From Blastomonas sp. AAP53 (GTDB lineage: Bacteria > Pseudomonadota > Alphaproteobacteria > Sphingomonadales > Sphingomonadaceae): a DNA stretch of 64,000 nt. The position numbers and the translations under genes are program-made. Where the stretch lies: contig NZ_ANFZ01000002.1 of the NCBI RefSeq assembly GCF_000331245.1, positions 196,001 through 260,000 on the forward strand. Direction: 5' to 3'. This document shows positions 1-8,585 of the stretch, piece after piece; the stretch's first letter is position 1, and the number at the start of each line of letters is the position of its first letter. The notes beneath the pieces are model-generated. The model was given only the letters and a program-made list of their open reading frames with translations. It was not told where the DNA came from and made no database searches.

Positions 1-81
1 GCGGTTCCGGGCGCAGCCTCTGCCACGGGTGCTGCAGCAGCAGCAGCGGCTCCCGCCGCAGCGGCGGCAGCGGGGAATTAA
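1..81 (+). CDS. C-terminal end of an Ala-rich protein (partial)
   Basis: An open frame enters from the left edge and stops at TAA 79-81. The 26 visible residues are almost all Ala with some Gly and Pro, ending in Gly-Asn. This looks like a low-complexity C-terminal tail such as follows a folded domain in secreted or ribosome-associated proteins. The repeat and hairpin just downstream fit the end of a transcription unit. Nothing about its function can be said from this fragment. Confidence 0.5.
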   Translation, partial: AVPGAASATGAAAAAAAPAAAAAAGN

Positions 82-90
82 GCTGACACA

Positions 91-257
91 GATCCTCCCC
101 CAGCTTGCTGGGGGAGGGGGACCGCGACGCGAAGCGTCGGGGTGGAGGGGTAGCGGGATCGTGCGGACTTTGAACGTCGCCCTATACGCCTTCCCCTCCA
201 CCCCCGACCTGCGGTCGGCGGTCCCCCTCCCCGAGACAAGCTCGGGGAGGATTTTTT
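91..257. repeat. Composite inverted intergenic repeat
   Basis: The left half (about 93-150) and the right half (about 190-250) are imperfect reverse complements. Each contains its own short hairpin: one around 93-117 with a C5/G5 stem, and one at 229-247. The middle is unrelated sequence. This architecture is common for mobile palindromic elements in GC-rich sphingomonad genomes. No open frame fits it. Confidence 0.65.
229..257 (+). terminator. Intrinsic terminator in the right arm of the repeat
   Basis: A 7-bp stem CCCCGAG/CTCGGGG with a 5-nt loop (229-247) is followed by a run of six T at 252-257. It would end transcription of the partial gene at the left edge. It lies only about 12 nt before the start of the next gene, so that gene needs a promoter of its own or read-through. 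Confidence 0.55.
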
Positions 258-269
258 CAGGCCCAGCCC

Positions 270-998
270 ATGCACCTGTTTGAAGCCCTGGTTGTTCTCC
301 ACGTCATCGCCGGAGCAACCGGGCTGATCGCGTTCTGGGTCCCGATCGCGGCGCGCAAGGGTGGCGCTGCCCACCGCAAATGGGGGCGGATCGGCACCAT
401 CGCCTTCATCATCGCCGGAACGCTGGCGATCGCGATGGCGCTGCTGTCGCTCTACGGGCCGGAAAAGCGGCTGCCGATGATCACCGACCGCGTGCTGTTT
501 GCCGGGCTGTTCGGCTGGATGATGCTGTACCTGGGCACGCTCACCATCGGCTTTGCCGTCTATGGCCTCGCCGTGGTGCGCCACCGTGCGAACCGTGCCG
601 CGCTGCGAAGCCCGCTCTATCAGGCGATGTTCGCTGCCGTGATCGCGTCCGCCGGCTATTGCGGCTATTTCGGCCTGAGCATCGGCCAGCCGTTGATGGC
701 GGCGCTGGCGGTGGTCGGCCTGACCGCCGTCGCCACGCAGCAATATTATGTCTGGCGGCCCAAGGCGCCCCCGCGCGCGCACGTCCCGGAACATTTCCGT
801 GCCCTGCTGGGCATGGGCATATCGGCCTATACCGCGTTCCTCTCCGTGGGATTGATCCGGCTGGTGCCCGACCATGTCTTCAACCCCCTGATCTGGGCGA
901 TCCCCAGCGTCATCGGTGTCAGCCTGATCATCCGCTACACGCTGGCCAATCGCCCACTCAAGCGCAGCACGGGCGCGGGCCAGCGCCGCGAAGCCTGA
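270..998 (+). CDS. Polytopic membrane protein, unknown function
   Basis: This 242-residue protein has about seven hydrophobic segments spread along its length (roughly residues 5-27, 40-62, 75-100, 112-135, 137-158, 178-200, 208-228) and short basic loops, so it is an inner-membrane protein. The first helices carry His and the loop after helix 1 is basic, a layout seen in DUF2306-like proteins, but I do not recognise the family with certainty. No catalytic motif is obvious. A 39-codon membrane peptide gene follows 17 nt downstream and may be cotranscribed. Confidence 0.75.
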   Translation: MHLFEALVVLHVIAGATGLIAFWVPIAARKGGAAHRKWGRIGTIAFIIAGTLAIAMALLSLYGPEKRLPMITDRVLFAGLFGWMMLYLGTLTIGFAVYGLAVVRHRANRAALRSPLYQAMFAAVIASAGYCGYFGLSIGQPLMAALAVVGLTAVATQQYYVWRPKAPPRAHVPEHFRALLGMGISAYTAFLSVGLIRLVPDHVFNPLIWAIPSVIGVSLIIRYTLANRPLKRSTGAGQRREA

Positions 999-1015
999 AA
1001 GAGGGGTTGGCCCGT

Positions 1016-1135
1016 ATGAAAGACTGGATCATCAACAATCTGGGCATCATCGAGATGCTGATGTCGGGCGTGGTCGTGCTGGGCTTTTGCGCATGGCAAT
1101 ATTGGAGCGTGAGCAGGCCGAGCGACGGGGACTGA
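1016..1135 (+). CDS. 39-aa single-span membrane peptide
   Basis: A short frame begins with ATG at 1016 and ends with TGA at 1135. The peptide starts MKDWIINNLG, has one hydrophobic helix (about residues 10-30, ending in Trp/Tyr-rich sequence) and an Arg/Asp tail, as expected for a small inner-membrane protein. GAGGGG at 1000-1006 is a good ribosome binding site. It follows the previous membrane protein by 17 nt in the same direction, which suggests an operon. Function unknown. Confidence 0.6.
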   Translation: MKDWIINNLGIIEMLMSGVVVLGFCAWQYWSVSRPSDGD

Positions 1136-1164
1136 CCCGTAGGGGCCCTGAGCGCCTTCCGCCG

Positions 1165-1785
1165 TCAGCGGCGCAGGGCCGCCATGGCCAGCCCGGCGGA
1201 CAAGACCGCTCCGCCACCTGCCCTTTGTGCCCATTTCCGGAAATACGGGCGTTCGATGAGGCCCGATGCGCGTGACGCGGTCAGCGCATAGACCGTGTCC
1301 GTGGCTGCGGCGATCAGGGTGAATGTCGCGACGATGATCCCCGCCTGCAGCAGATACGGTTCGTCTGCGCGGATGAACTGCGAGGCAAAGGCGATGAAGA
1401 ACAGGATGGTCTTGGGGTGGAGCGTACCCACGGCGATGTTGGTCAGAAACGCGGTCCGGGCGCTGATTGCCCTGCCGGGCGTGCCGCTGTTGGTCTGATC
1501 GGTGCTCCTGACGATCGCGATCAGGCCGATGGTGATCAGGTAGAGCGCGCCTGCCCATTTGAGGATGGTGAACGCGATCGCAGAGGTGGCGAGTATCGCG
1601 CCTGCCCCGGCCAGCGACAGGGTGATGGCCAGGGCATTGCCGACGGCCATGCCCGCGACCGATGCCAGCGCGGTGCGCCTGCCGGAGCTGAAGGCAAAGC
1701 CGACGATGCTGGCGACACCCGGTCCAGGGATGATGGCCATCAGCAGCGAAGCGCCGGAAAACATCAGCCACAGGTTCAGGTCCAT
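1165..1785 (-). CDS. LysE/RhtB family amino-acid exporter
   Basis: This 206-residue inner-membrane protein has six hydrophobic segments and the family signature PGPG after the first helix (residues 20-23), followed by the glycine-rich second segment. LysE/RhtB proteins export amino acids or related small molecules. The substrate cannot be read from sequence. It is the last gene of a closely spaced minus-strand run, 28 nt after the HNH protein gene. Confidence 0.88.
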   Translation of the reverse strand: MDLNLWLMFSGASLLMAIIPGPGVASIVGFAFSSGRRTALASVAGMAVGNALAITLSLAGAGAILATSAIAFTILKWAGALYLITIGLIAIVRSTDQTNSGTPGRAISARTAFLTNIAVGTLHPKTILFFIAFASQFIRADEPYLLQAGIIVATFTLIAAATDTVYALTASRASGLIERPYFRKWAQRAGGGAVLSAGLAMAALRR

Positions 1786-1813
1786 GGCGTGAACCCGTTG
1801 CGCGGGCCCACGG

Positions 1814-2137
1814 CTACCGCTCCTTCTTCTTCGTCGGCGCGTTGAAATCCGCTGGCTTGCCTGCCACCCAGGTCAGGAACTTGGCGATGTCCGGATTGCT
1901 TCGCAAAGCCTCGACATTCTCGCCGATCCGGCCAAGCTCGGCATTGGTGAAATGCGCGTGGATGGTGCGGTGGCAGATCGGGTGGACGGCCACGCGGGCC
2001 TTGCCGCCCTTGGCCTTGGGCACAGGGTGGTGATATTCCACTAGCTCGCCAAGGTCGCGCTCGCACAGCCAGCAGGGTACCGGCGGCGGAGCTTCCGCGT
2101 CGTCCTCTTCGTCTTCCCAGGCGCGGCGCTTGGCCAT
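1814..2137 (-). CDS. Small HNH-type protein
   Basis: The 107-residue protein has an acidic N-terminus, a CxxC pair (Cys22, Cys25), a His-His-Pro-Val motif (residues 36-39) and a His-Pro-x-Cys-His...His segment (residues 52-60), the pattern of an HNH nuclease with a structural zinc. It is little more than the domain itself and has no restriction or phage neighbour. A TTG lies 3 nt upstream, but ATG at 2137, with GAGGA 7 nt before it, is the better start. It begins 10 nt after the stop of the M20 gene and is probably translated from the same message. DNA cleavage is inferred from the family only. Confidence 0.8.
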   Translation of the reverse strand: MAKRRAWEDEEDDAEAPPPVPCWLCERDLGELVEYHHPVPKAKGGKARVAVHPICHRTIHAHFTNAELGRIGENVEALRSNPDIAKFLTWVAGKPADFNAPTKKKER

Positions 2138-2147
2138 CAATCGATCC

Positions 2148-3515
2148 TCAATCCGCCGTCGGGCCGTTGCCGGGGCCGAGCAGATCGACCACCGCGCTCA
2201 CCATCGCCTCGGTTGCCAGCGTGATCGATTCGCGCGGGGAAACCTTGAAGAAGGGCGAATGGTGCGCAGGCACCGGCGGGCCGCCTGCCTTGGCCGCGTC
2301 GATCTCTGCCTGCGGGGTACCGCCAACGTTGAAGTACAGTCCCGGCACATCGGTGTTGGGCGCGACGAAATAGGCGAAGTCCTCTGCACCCATGCCGGTC
2401 TGCGCTTCATTGGTCAGCAGAGCGTCCGCGCCGAAACGGCGGGCGAAGGTCTTGGTGATCCGCTCGGTCAGCGGCTTGTCGTTGACCGTCACCGGGGTCG
2501 ATTCAAAGCCAACGCGCACCTTGGGGAGCTTGTCTTCGGGCAGGCCGTTCATGCGGCCGACGTTCTCGGCGATCCGCTTGATGCCATCGAGCAGCTTTGT
2601 GCGCACCGCATTGTCGTTCGACCGGACGGTGAGCTGCAGCTCGGCCTTGTCCGAGATGATGTTGTGCTTGAAGCCCGAATGGAACGATCCCACGGTGACC
2701 ACCCCGGCGTCGAGCGGCGAGATTTCGCGCGAGATCAAAGTCTGCAGCGCCACCACGATTTCCGCGCCGATCAGGATCGGGTCCTTGCCCATATGCGGAT
2801 AGGCGCCGTGCGTGCCGACCCCGAACACGGTGATATCGACCGAGTCCGATGACGAGGCGGCCAGGCCCGGCTGGATCTCGATCTTGCCGGTGGGCGTGCC
2901 CGACGACACGTGAAAGGCGAGCGCATAATCGGGCTTGGGGAAGCGGGTGTAGAGTCCGTCCTCGATCATCTTGGCCGCGCCGCCGATGCGTTCCTCGGCG
3001 GGCTGGACGACGAACAATACGGTGCCCTTCCACTGGTCCTTCATCGCCGCCAGCCGCCGTGCGGTGCCGACCATCGAGGTGATGTGCGTGTCATGCCCGC
3101 AGGCGTGCATCACCGGCTTTTCGGTGCCGTCGATATCGACCTGGCGGGCCTTGGACATATACGAAAGCCCGCTGTCCTCGGCGAGGGGCAGGCCGTCCAT
3201 GTCAGCGCGCACCATGATCACCGGGCCATCGCCGTTCTTCATAATGCCGACAACGCCGGTCATGCCGACGCCCTCGGTCACGATCGCTCCGGCAGCGCGC
3301 AGTTCCGCCGCCATGATTTTGGCGGTGCGGCTTTCCTTGAACGAGAGTTCCGGGTTGGCGTGGAAATCGAGGAACAGCTTTTCCAGCTTGGCGTCGTAAT
3401 CCTTCGCCACCGCGCTGCCCAAGGCATCAGACGCTGCCGTCTGCGCAGTCGCGGGTGCTGCCAGCACCAAAGCCAGCGCGCTGCCGATCAAGCTCCAAGC
3501 CGTTGCCCTGTTCAT
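2148..3515 (-). CDS. Secreted M20 family amidohydrolase/peptidase
   Basis: The 455-residue protein begins with a signal peptide (residues 1-24, ending in an Ala-rich cleavage region). It has the M20 metal-site pattern: an Asp-Met-Asp-Gly segment near residue 100, His-Ala-Cys-Gly-His-Asp near 135, a Glu-Glu pair near 170 and a C-terminal His-His motif. The family hydrolyses N-acyl or amide bonds (N-acyl amino acids, hippurate, auxin conjugates), here in the periplasm. The frame continues open upstream, but only the ATG at 3515 gives a signal peptide. It lies 31 nt after the VOC gene in the same run. Confidence 0.9.
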   Translation of the reverse strand: MNRATAWSLIGSALALVLAAPATAQTAASDALGSAVAKDYDAKLEKLFLDFHANPELSFKESRTAKIMAAELRAAGAIVTEGVGMTGVVGIMKNGDGPVIMVRADMDGLPLAEDSGLSYMSKARQVDIDGTEKPVMHACGHDTHITSMVGTARRLAAMKDQWKGTVLFVVQPAEERIGGAAKMIEDGLYTRFPKPDYALAFHVSSGTPTGKIEIQPGLAASSSDSVDITVFGVGTHGAYPHMGKDPILIGAEIVVALQTLISREISPLDAGVVTVGSFHSGFKHNIISDKAELQLTVRSNDNAVRTKLLDGIKRIAENVGRMNGLPEDKLPKVRVGFESTPVTVNDKPLTERITKTFARRFGADALLTNEAQTGMGAEDFAYFVAPNTDVPGLYFNVGGTPQAEIDAAKAGGPPVPAHHSPFFKVSPRESITLATEAMVSAVVDLLGPGNGPTAD

Positions 3516-3546
3516 CGATTTCCCCTTTGCCTGCATGGACTTCGGT

Positions 3547-3942
3547 TCAGTCCGCTGGTCCCACCTTGAACGCGCAAAGCTTGTTGCCGTCAAGGTCGCG
3601 GAAATAGGCACCGTAAAATGCCTGCTCGCCTTCGGGTCCGCGCAGCCCCGGTTCGCCTTCGCAGGTGCCGCCCAGTTCGAGCGCCTTGGCATGCAGCATG
3701 TCGACCTTGGCGCGCGCGTCCATGGCGAGCGCAATCATCATGCCGTTGCCCACGCTGGCTGCTTGGCCGTCATGGGGCCGGGTGACCGCGATGCCGGGAG
3801 CGCCCCATTGCGTGCCGAACAATGTGAAGCCGTTTTCTTCCATCCGCATCAGTTCGCTGCCGCCCAGCGCACCGATCAGGCCTGCGTAAAAATCGCGCGC
3901 CTTGTCGAGGTCATTCGTACCAACCGTCACATAGCCGATCAT
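3547..3942 (-). CDS. VOC (glyoxalase-fold) family protein
   Basis: The 131-residue protein starts with Met-Ile-Gly-Tyr-Val, followed by the typical Asn-Asp-Leu-Asp-Lys-Ala-Arg-Asp-Phe-Tyr segment of one VOC module, and ends with the usual Phe-Arg-Asp-Leu-Asp-Gly-Asn-Lys motif. Members bind a metal through His/Glu residues and act as lyases, dioxygenases or resistance proteins, or have no known activity. An AGGAG site precedes ATG 3942, which decides against the longer open frame. Substrate unknown. Confidence 0.85.
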   Translation of the reverse strand: MIGYVTVGTNDLDKARDFYAGLIGALGGSELMRMEENGFTLFGTQWGAPGIAVTRPHDGQAASVGNGMMIALAMDARAKVDMLHAKALELGGTCEGEPGLRGPEGEQAFYGAYFRDLDGNKLCAFKVGPAD

Positions 3943-3994
3943 CGTCTGTCTCCTGTCCGCAGCCCCGTTGATTCGGGTTGCTGATTGCAACCTA

Positions 3995-5218
3995 TCAAGG
4001 GCATGCGTCAAGACAATGACCTATGGGGTCATCCTCGGCATTTCCGGTGCTGATCCGTACCACGCCCTCGCCGCTGGCGCGATTGACCCACAGGCCTGCG
4101 CGCAACCCGTAGGCCTCGCCAGGATGCCCTATCCACACCTGCCCATCTGCCTTTTCGATCCGCTGGACGCCCAAGCCAAAGGCGGTGAAATAGCCGTGAT
4201 CGTCATCGCCGTTGCTGCCGTCGAAGCGCCATTGCGCGCGGATCAGTTCGGCAAAGGATTCAGGGGTGAGCAACCCGTCGCCGCCATTCAGCAGCATCTG
4301 CCCCAGCCGCGCGAGCCCGCCTGCCGAAATGCGAAGGCCCCCCTGCGGCGAAAAGGCCGATCCGTTCTGGCCGGGCAGATACGCCTCCAGATCGCACGCC
4401 CCGTTGCTGGCGGCGACATAGGCGCACTGGTCGGGCGCGCCGATCCAGTCGTCGCGCGCCACGCTGCCATCGGGATTGTAGAGCGTGATTGCGTCTTTCG
4501 CCGCGCCCGGCTTGCAGCCCGACCAGTTGTAGCAGGCGGGGATCGCCAGCGGATCGAACAGCTCTTCGGTCATGATCCGGTCGAACCGGCGTCCCGATGC
4601 CGCCTCCATCACCGCGGCGATCACCGGGTAGTTGACATTGGCATAGCGGAAATACGCGCCGGGGGCGTGACCTGCATCCCATGCCTCGGGCTTGGCGAGC
4701 AGATCTGCGAGCCTGGCATCGAGCGGGATGAAATAGCCCGCATCGTCCTTCAACCCCGACTGGTGCGAGAGCAGCAGCCTGAGGGTTATCTTCTGCGTCG
4801 GAAACTGCGGATGGACCAGCCGCCATCCGAGATACAGCGAGACATCGCGGTCAAGATCGAGCACCGCCTTGTCGACCAGCCGCATCACCGCGACGCCGAC
4901 CGCGAGCTTCGAGATCGAGGCGATGCGCACCGGATCGTCGAGCGTCGCCTCGCGCATCGAGGACCGGTGGGCAAGGCCCGAGACCTTGGCGCGGTCCAGC
5001 TGGTCGGCGGCAAACTTCAATTCGATGCGGACATTGTCGTCGGGCTGCGCGGAGGCGGGGGAGGAAAGGGCGACCATGGCGATGAACGCCAAAGCCAAAC
5101 TCGCCGCTTTCCGGCGCAAACCCGAATCCAGAGCGTTTGCAGCATGGCCTCGCCCTGGACTCCGGCTTTCGCCGGAGAACGGGGATAAGCTCAAGCGCCC
5201 AAAGAACCGCAATCTCAT
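3995..5218 (-). CDS. Serine hydrolase, class C beta-lactamase/PBP-like
   Basis: The penicillin-binding-protein fold motifs are present: SxxK (Ser101, Lys104 in the longest frame), Tyr-Ala-Asn within the segment YANVNY, and a His-Pro-Gly box near the C-terminus replacing KTG. Such enzymes are D-aminopeptidases, esterases or lactamases in the periplasm. The first about 33 residues are encoded by a palindromic repeat. The sensible signal peptide begins only at a TTG (5119), but ATG 5218 lies 10 nt behind the previous stop and may be used through coupling, so the start is uncertain. Second gene of the run. Confidence 0.82.
   Translation of the reverse strand: MRLRFFGRLSLSPFSGESRSPGRGHAANALDSGLRRKAASLALAFIAMVALSSPASAQPDDNVRIELKFAADQLDRAKVSGLAHRSSMREATLDDPVRIASISKLAVGVAVMRLVDKAVLDLDRDVSLYLGWRLVHPQFPTQKITLRLLLSHQSGLKDDAGYFIPLDARLADLLAKPEAWDAGHAPGAYFRYANVNYPVIAAVMEAASGRRFDRIMTEELFDPLAIPACYNWSGCKPGAAKDAITLYNPDGSVARDDWIGAPDQCAYVAASNGACDLEAYLPGQNGSAFSPQGGLRISAGGLARLGQMLLNGGDGLLTPESFAELIRAQWRFDGSNGDDDHGYFTAFGLGVQRIEKADGQVWIGHPGEAYGLRAGLWVNRASGEGVVRISTGNAEDDPIGHCLDACP
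5154..5190. repeat. Short palindromic repeat at a gene start
   Basis: The stretch holds a hairpin, TCCGGC...GCCGGA with a 4-nt loop (5161-5176), flanked by CTGGAC and GAACGGGG. It resembles a dispersed extragenic palindrome of the kind usually found between genes in sphingomonads. Here it lies in the 5' end of the serine hydrolase frame. Confidence 0.5.
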
Positions 5219-5228
5219 GTGCCGCTGA

Positions 5229-5792
5229 TCAGCCCTTGCATTCGCCGATGCGCTTGGCGCTGTTCTTGGCCTTGATCGTCATCGATCCGGTCTGCGGCGA
5301 TTTCATCACCATGCCCATTTCCATGTCATAGCTGGTGGCAGTGTAGCTGCCGCTGAGCGTGATATCGCCTTCCTGCCCGGCTTCCTTGCCCTTGCAGGCG
5401 ATGTCGGCATTGATCTTGCCGCCCGACAGGTCGAACTTCTTGTAGGTGCATTCGTCACTCTCGGCGCCGGCGAGGAAGTCTGCGCCCGGCTTCTTCGCCT
5501 GTTCTTCGGTCAGGCAGTTCTTGGTGGTCTGCACCTGGCCGACCATCTGCTTGACGATCGCGCCGGTCATGCCCTTGGCTTCGGGGGGCAGCTTGCTGTC
5601 GTCGAACTTCACGTCAACGATTTCGACCTTGTTCTCCCATTCACCAGGGCTGAACTTGATCGCTTCGGCCTCGGCGGCGACCTCTTCCTTGCTGATCTTG
5701 CCGTCGCCATCCTTGTCCGCGCCGCCGCCGCTGCACGCGGCCAGGGCGATCAGCGGAAGGGCGAGGATCGATACAGTCTGCAACATCTTCAT
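5229..5792 (-). CDS. DUF3617-type lipoprotein with EF-hand-like loop
   Basis: This is a 187-residue protein with a lipoprotein signal (Leu-Ala-Ala-Cys, Cys20) followed by an Asp-Lys-Asp-Gly-Asp-Gly-Lys-Ile loop that looks like a calcium-binding EF-hand loop. The rest matches DUF3617 proteins: an F/S-P-G-x-W opening, an N-C-L-T middle and paired cysteines. The role of this domain is unknown. A GGAG site precedes ATG 5792. It is the first gene of the six-gene minus run and is divergent from uvrB. Confidence 0.78.
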   Translation of the reverse strand: MKMLQTVSILALPLIALAACSGGGADKDGDGKISKEEVAAEAEAIKFSPGEWENKVEIVDVKFDDSKLPPEAKGMTGAIVKQMVGQVQTTKNCLTEEQAKKPGADFLAGAESDECTYKKFDLSGGKINADIACKGKEAGQEGDITLSGSYTATSYDMEMGMVMKSPQTGSMTIKAKNSAKRIGECKG

Positions 5793-5926
5793 TGTGGTTC
5801 TCCGATCATTTCAGGGATGCGCGACCGCATTGTCCTTGTGGGCCGGGACCGTAAAGACGCGTCTGCGTGAATGCAATCATGTCACCGCCCTTGCACCGCG
5901 CCCCATGCCTCCGCATATCCTGCGGC

Positions 5927-8107
5927 ATGGCAGAACTGGTAATCCGACGCGGGCTTGAAGAGCCGCAAACCGATGGCACGTTCGTGCCGCACAAGCCGCA
6001 GCGGCCCGAAAAGGCCGAAGGCGGGCGCGCGTTCAAGCTGGTCAGCGAATATACTCCCTCGGGCGACCAGCCGACCGCGATCAAGGAGCTGGTCGAAGGC
6101 ATCAACCAGCACGATCGCGACCAGGTGCTGCTCGGCGTCACCGGATCGGGCAAGACCTTCACGATGGCGCAGGTGATCGAGCAGACGCAGCGCCCCGCGC
6201 TGATCCTGGCGCCCAACAAGATCCTCGCAGCCCAGCTTTACGGCGAGTTCAAGAGCTTCTTCCCGGAAAACGCGGTCGAGTATTTCGTCAGCTATTACGA
6301 TTACTACCAGCCCGAAGCCTATGTGCCGCGCTCGGACACGTATATCGAGAAGGAATCGAGCGTAAACGAGGCGATCGACCGGATGCGCCATTCGGCCACC
6401 CGCTCGTTGCTCGAACGCGACGACGTGATCATCGTCGCGTCGGTGTCGTGCATCTACGGCATCGGCTCGGTCGAAACCTATTCGGCGATGATCTTCGACA
6501 TCAAGGCGGGCGAAAGCGTCGACCAGCGCGAGCTGATCCGCAAGCTCGTCGCGCTGCAGTACAAGCGCAACGACGCGAGCTTCACCCGCGGCAACTTTCG
6601 CGTGCGCGGCGATACGCTCGAACTGTTCCCCTCGCACTATGAGGACGTCGCCTGGCGGGTCTCGTTCTTCGGTGACGAGGTGGAATCGATCGTCGAGTTC
6701 GACCCGCTGACCGGCAGGCCGGGCGACAGGCTGGAGCGGGTGCGCGTCTATGCCAATTCGCACTATGTTACCCCCGGCCCGACGATGCAGCAGGCGGCCG
6801 CCGCGATCCGCTTCGAGCTGACCGAGCGGCTGAAGGAGCTGGAGATCGAGGGCCGGTTGCTCGAAGCCCAACGGCTCGAGCAGCGCACCAATTTCGACCT
6901 CGAGATGATCGCCGCCACCGGCAGCTGCGCAGGGATCGAGAACTATTCGCGCTTCCTCACTGGGCGCCTGCCGGGCGAGCCGCCGCCGACATTGTTCGAA
7001 TATCTGCCCGAAAATTCGCTGCTGTTCCTCGACGAGAGCCACCAGACGGTGCCGCAGATCGGCGCGATGGCGCGCGGGGACCACCGGCGCAAGCTGACGC
7101 TCGCTGAATATGGCTTTCGCCTGCCCAGCTGCATCGACAACCGCCCATTGCGCTTCAACGAATGGGACGCGATGCGCCCGCAGACGGTCAGCGTTTCGGC
7201 GACGCCCGGCAACTGGGAGATGGAGCAGACCGGCGGCGTGTTCACCGAACAGGTCATCCGCCCCACCGGGCTCATCGATCCGCCGGTCGAGATCAAGCCC
7301 GTCGAGGAGCAGGTCGATGACCTGATCAACGAGTGCAAGAAGGTCGCTGCCCAGGGCTATCGCACGCTGGTCACCACGCTGACCAAGCGCATGGCCGAGG
7401 ATCTGACCGAGTACATGCACGAGGCGGGGATCAAGGTCCGCTACATGCACTCGGACGTCGAGACTCTCGAGCGTATCGAACTGATCCGCGACCTGAGGCT
7501 CGGCGTGTACGACGTGCTGATCGGCATCAACCTGCTGCGCGAAGGGCTCGATATTCCCGAATGCGGGCTGGTCGCGATCCTCGATGCCGACAAGGAAGGG
7601 TTCCTGCGCAGCGAAACCTCGCTGATCCAGACCATCGGCCGCGCCGCGCGCAACGTCGAGGGCCGCGTCATCCTCTATGCCGACCGGATCACCGGCAGCA
7701 TGGAGCGCGCGCTCAACGAGACCGATCGCAGGCGCGAAAAGCAGGTCGCATATAATACCGAACACGGCATCACGCCGACGACAATCAAGCGCAACATCGG
7801 CGACATCATCGCGCATGTGGCCAGCAAGGACAGCGTGCTGGTCGACACCGGCGACGAGAACCGCCCACACATGGTCGGCCACAATCTGCGCGGCTATATC
7901 GAGGAGCTTGAAAAGAAGATGCGCGCTGCGGCGGCCGATCTCGAGTTCGAGGAAGCCGGCAGGCTGCGCGATGAAATCCGCAAGCTGGAGGCGGAAGAGC
8001 TGGGTCTGCCGCACGAGCAACGCGTCGCGTCGCCCAAGGGTCGGGCGACCGAGGGCAAGCCGGGGACTAGGAAGATGCGGTACGGGAAGACGCAGCGGAA
8101 GTTTTGA
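5927..8107 (+). CDS. uvrB: Excinuclease ABC subunit B
   Basis: The 726-residue protein is the helicase-like damage-verification subunit of nucleotide excision repair. It is loaded by UvrA and recruits UvrC. Visible signatures are Walker A GVTGSGKT, the beta-hairpin region [12 protein letters not shown] that inserts behind lesions, the Asp-Glu-Ser-His helicase box, a Gln-Thr-Ile-Gly-Arg-Ala-Ala-Arg motif VI, and a UVR domain at about residues 645-685 followed by a basic tail. The frame is open 60 nt further upstream, but ATG 5927 gives the normal N-terminus. Cytoplasmic. No UvrA or UvrC gene lies nearby. Confidence 0.97.
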   Translation: MAELVIRRGLEEPQTDGTFVPHKPQRPEKAEGGRAFKLVSEYTPSGDQPTAIKELVEGINQHDRDQVLLGVTGSGKTFTMAQVIEQTQRPALILAPNKILAAQLYGEFKSFFPENAVEYFVSYYDYYQPEAYVPRSDTYIEKESSVNEAIDRMRHSATRSLLERDDVIIVASVSCIYGIGSVETYSAMIFDIKAGESVDQRELIRKLVALQYKRNDASFTRGNFRVRGDTLELFPSHYEDVAWRVSFFGDEVESIVEFDPLTGRPGDRLERVRVYANSHYVTPGPTMQQAAAAIRFELTERLKELEIEGRLLEAQRLEQRTNFDLEMIAATGSCAGIENYSRFLTGRLPGEPPPTLFEYLPENSLLFLDESHQTVPQIGAMARGDHRRKLTLAEYGFRLPSCIDNRPLRFNEWDAMRPQTVSVSATPGNWEMEQTGGVFTEQVIRPTGLIDPPVEIKPVEEQVDDLINECKKVAAQGYRTLVTTLTKRMAEDLTEYMHEAGIKVRYMHSDVETLERIELIRDLRLGVYDVLIGINLLREGLDIPECGLVAILDADKEGFLRSETSLIQTIGRAARNVEGRVILYADRITGSMERALNETDRRREKQVAYNTEHGITPTTIKRNIGDIIAHVASKDSVLVDTGDENRPHMVGHNLRGYIEELEKKMRAAAADLEFEEAGRLRDEIRKLEAEELGLPHEQRVASPKGRATEGKPGTRKMRYGKTQRKF

Positions 8108-8297
8108 ATCTTCATGCTGGTCTATCTGTTTTGGACTAGCTTAGGTCACCGTCGGGATTAGGTTCTGGACCGCGACTGCTTTCGGCCTATTAGAAGTGTT
8201 GGGTTCAATCCAACGAGGTCTTCATGGTCAAGCCAGCCAAACTGTACCAGCCACTTCCAACGTTTGGAGATGATGTTGGCTTTACAAGGAGGCCAGC

Positions 8298-8585
8298 ATG
8301 ATCCGCTCGTTTGCCGATAGTGAAACGGAGAAGATCTGGAACCGCCGCCCTAGCCGGAAGCTGCCGCCGGATATTCAGGCAACCGCCCTGCGCAAACTGC
8401 TACAGCTCGACTCCATTGAGCAACTGCAGGAATTGCGGCTCCCGCGCGGCAACAGGTTTGAGCAGTTGAAAGGTTATCAACCCTTGCGATATAGTGTGCG
8501 GATCAACGACCAGTGGCGGTTGACATTCAACTGGTCTGACGGAGGCGCGCATGATGTCCGGATCGAGGACTATCACCGAGGATGA
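8298..8585 (+). CDS. higB: HigB/RelE-family toxin
   Basis: The 95-residue protein has the RelE/HigB fold pattern: an N-terminal helix with Lys-Ile-Trp, a central Leu-Arg-Leu-Pro-x-Gly-Asn-Arg segment, Tyr-Ser-Val-Arg-Ile-Asn, and a C-terminal Asp-Val-Arg-Ile-Glu-Asp-Tyr-His. Family members cleave ribosome-bound mRNA. The reading frame is shared with the downstream antitoxin over 35 nt, the toxin-first order typical of higBA. An AAGGAGG site precedes the ATG. The local GC content looks lower than in the flanking core genes, which fits acquisition by transfer. Confidence 0.88.
   Translation: MIRSFADSETEKIWNRRPSRKLPPDIQATALRKLLQLDSIEQLQELRLPRGNRFEQLKGYQPLRYSVRINDQWRLTFNWSDGGAHDVRIEDYHRG

Noticed and set aside
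5882-8020. 712-codon minus frame opposite uvrB
   Set aside because: Complementary shadow of uvrB with low-complexity composition and no ribosome binding site or motif.
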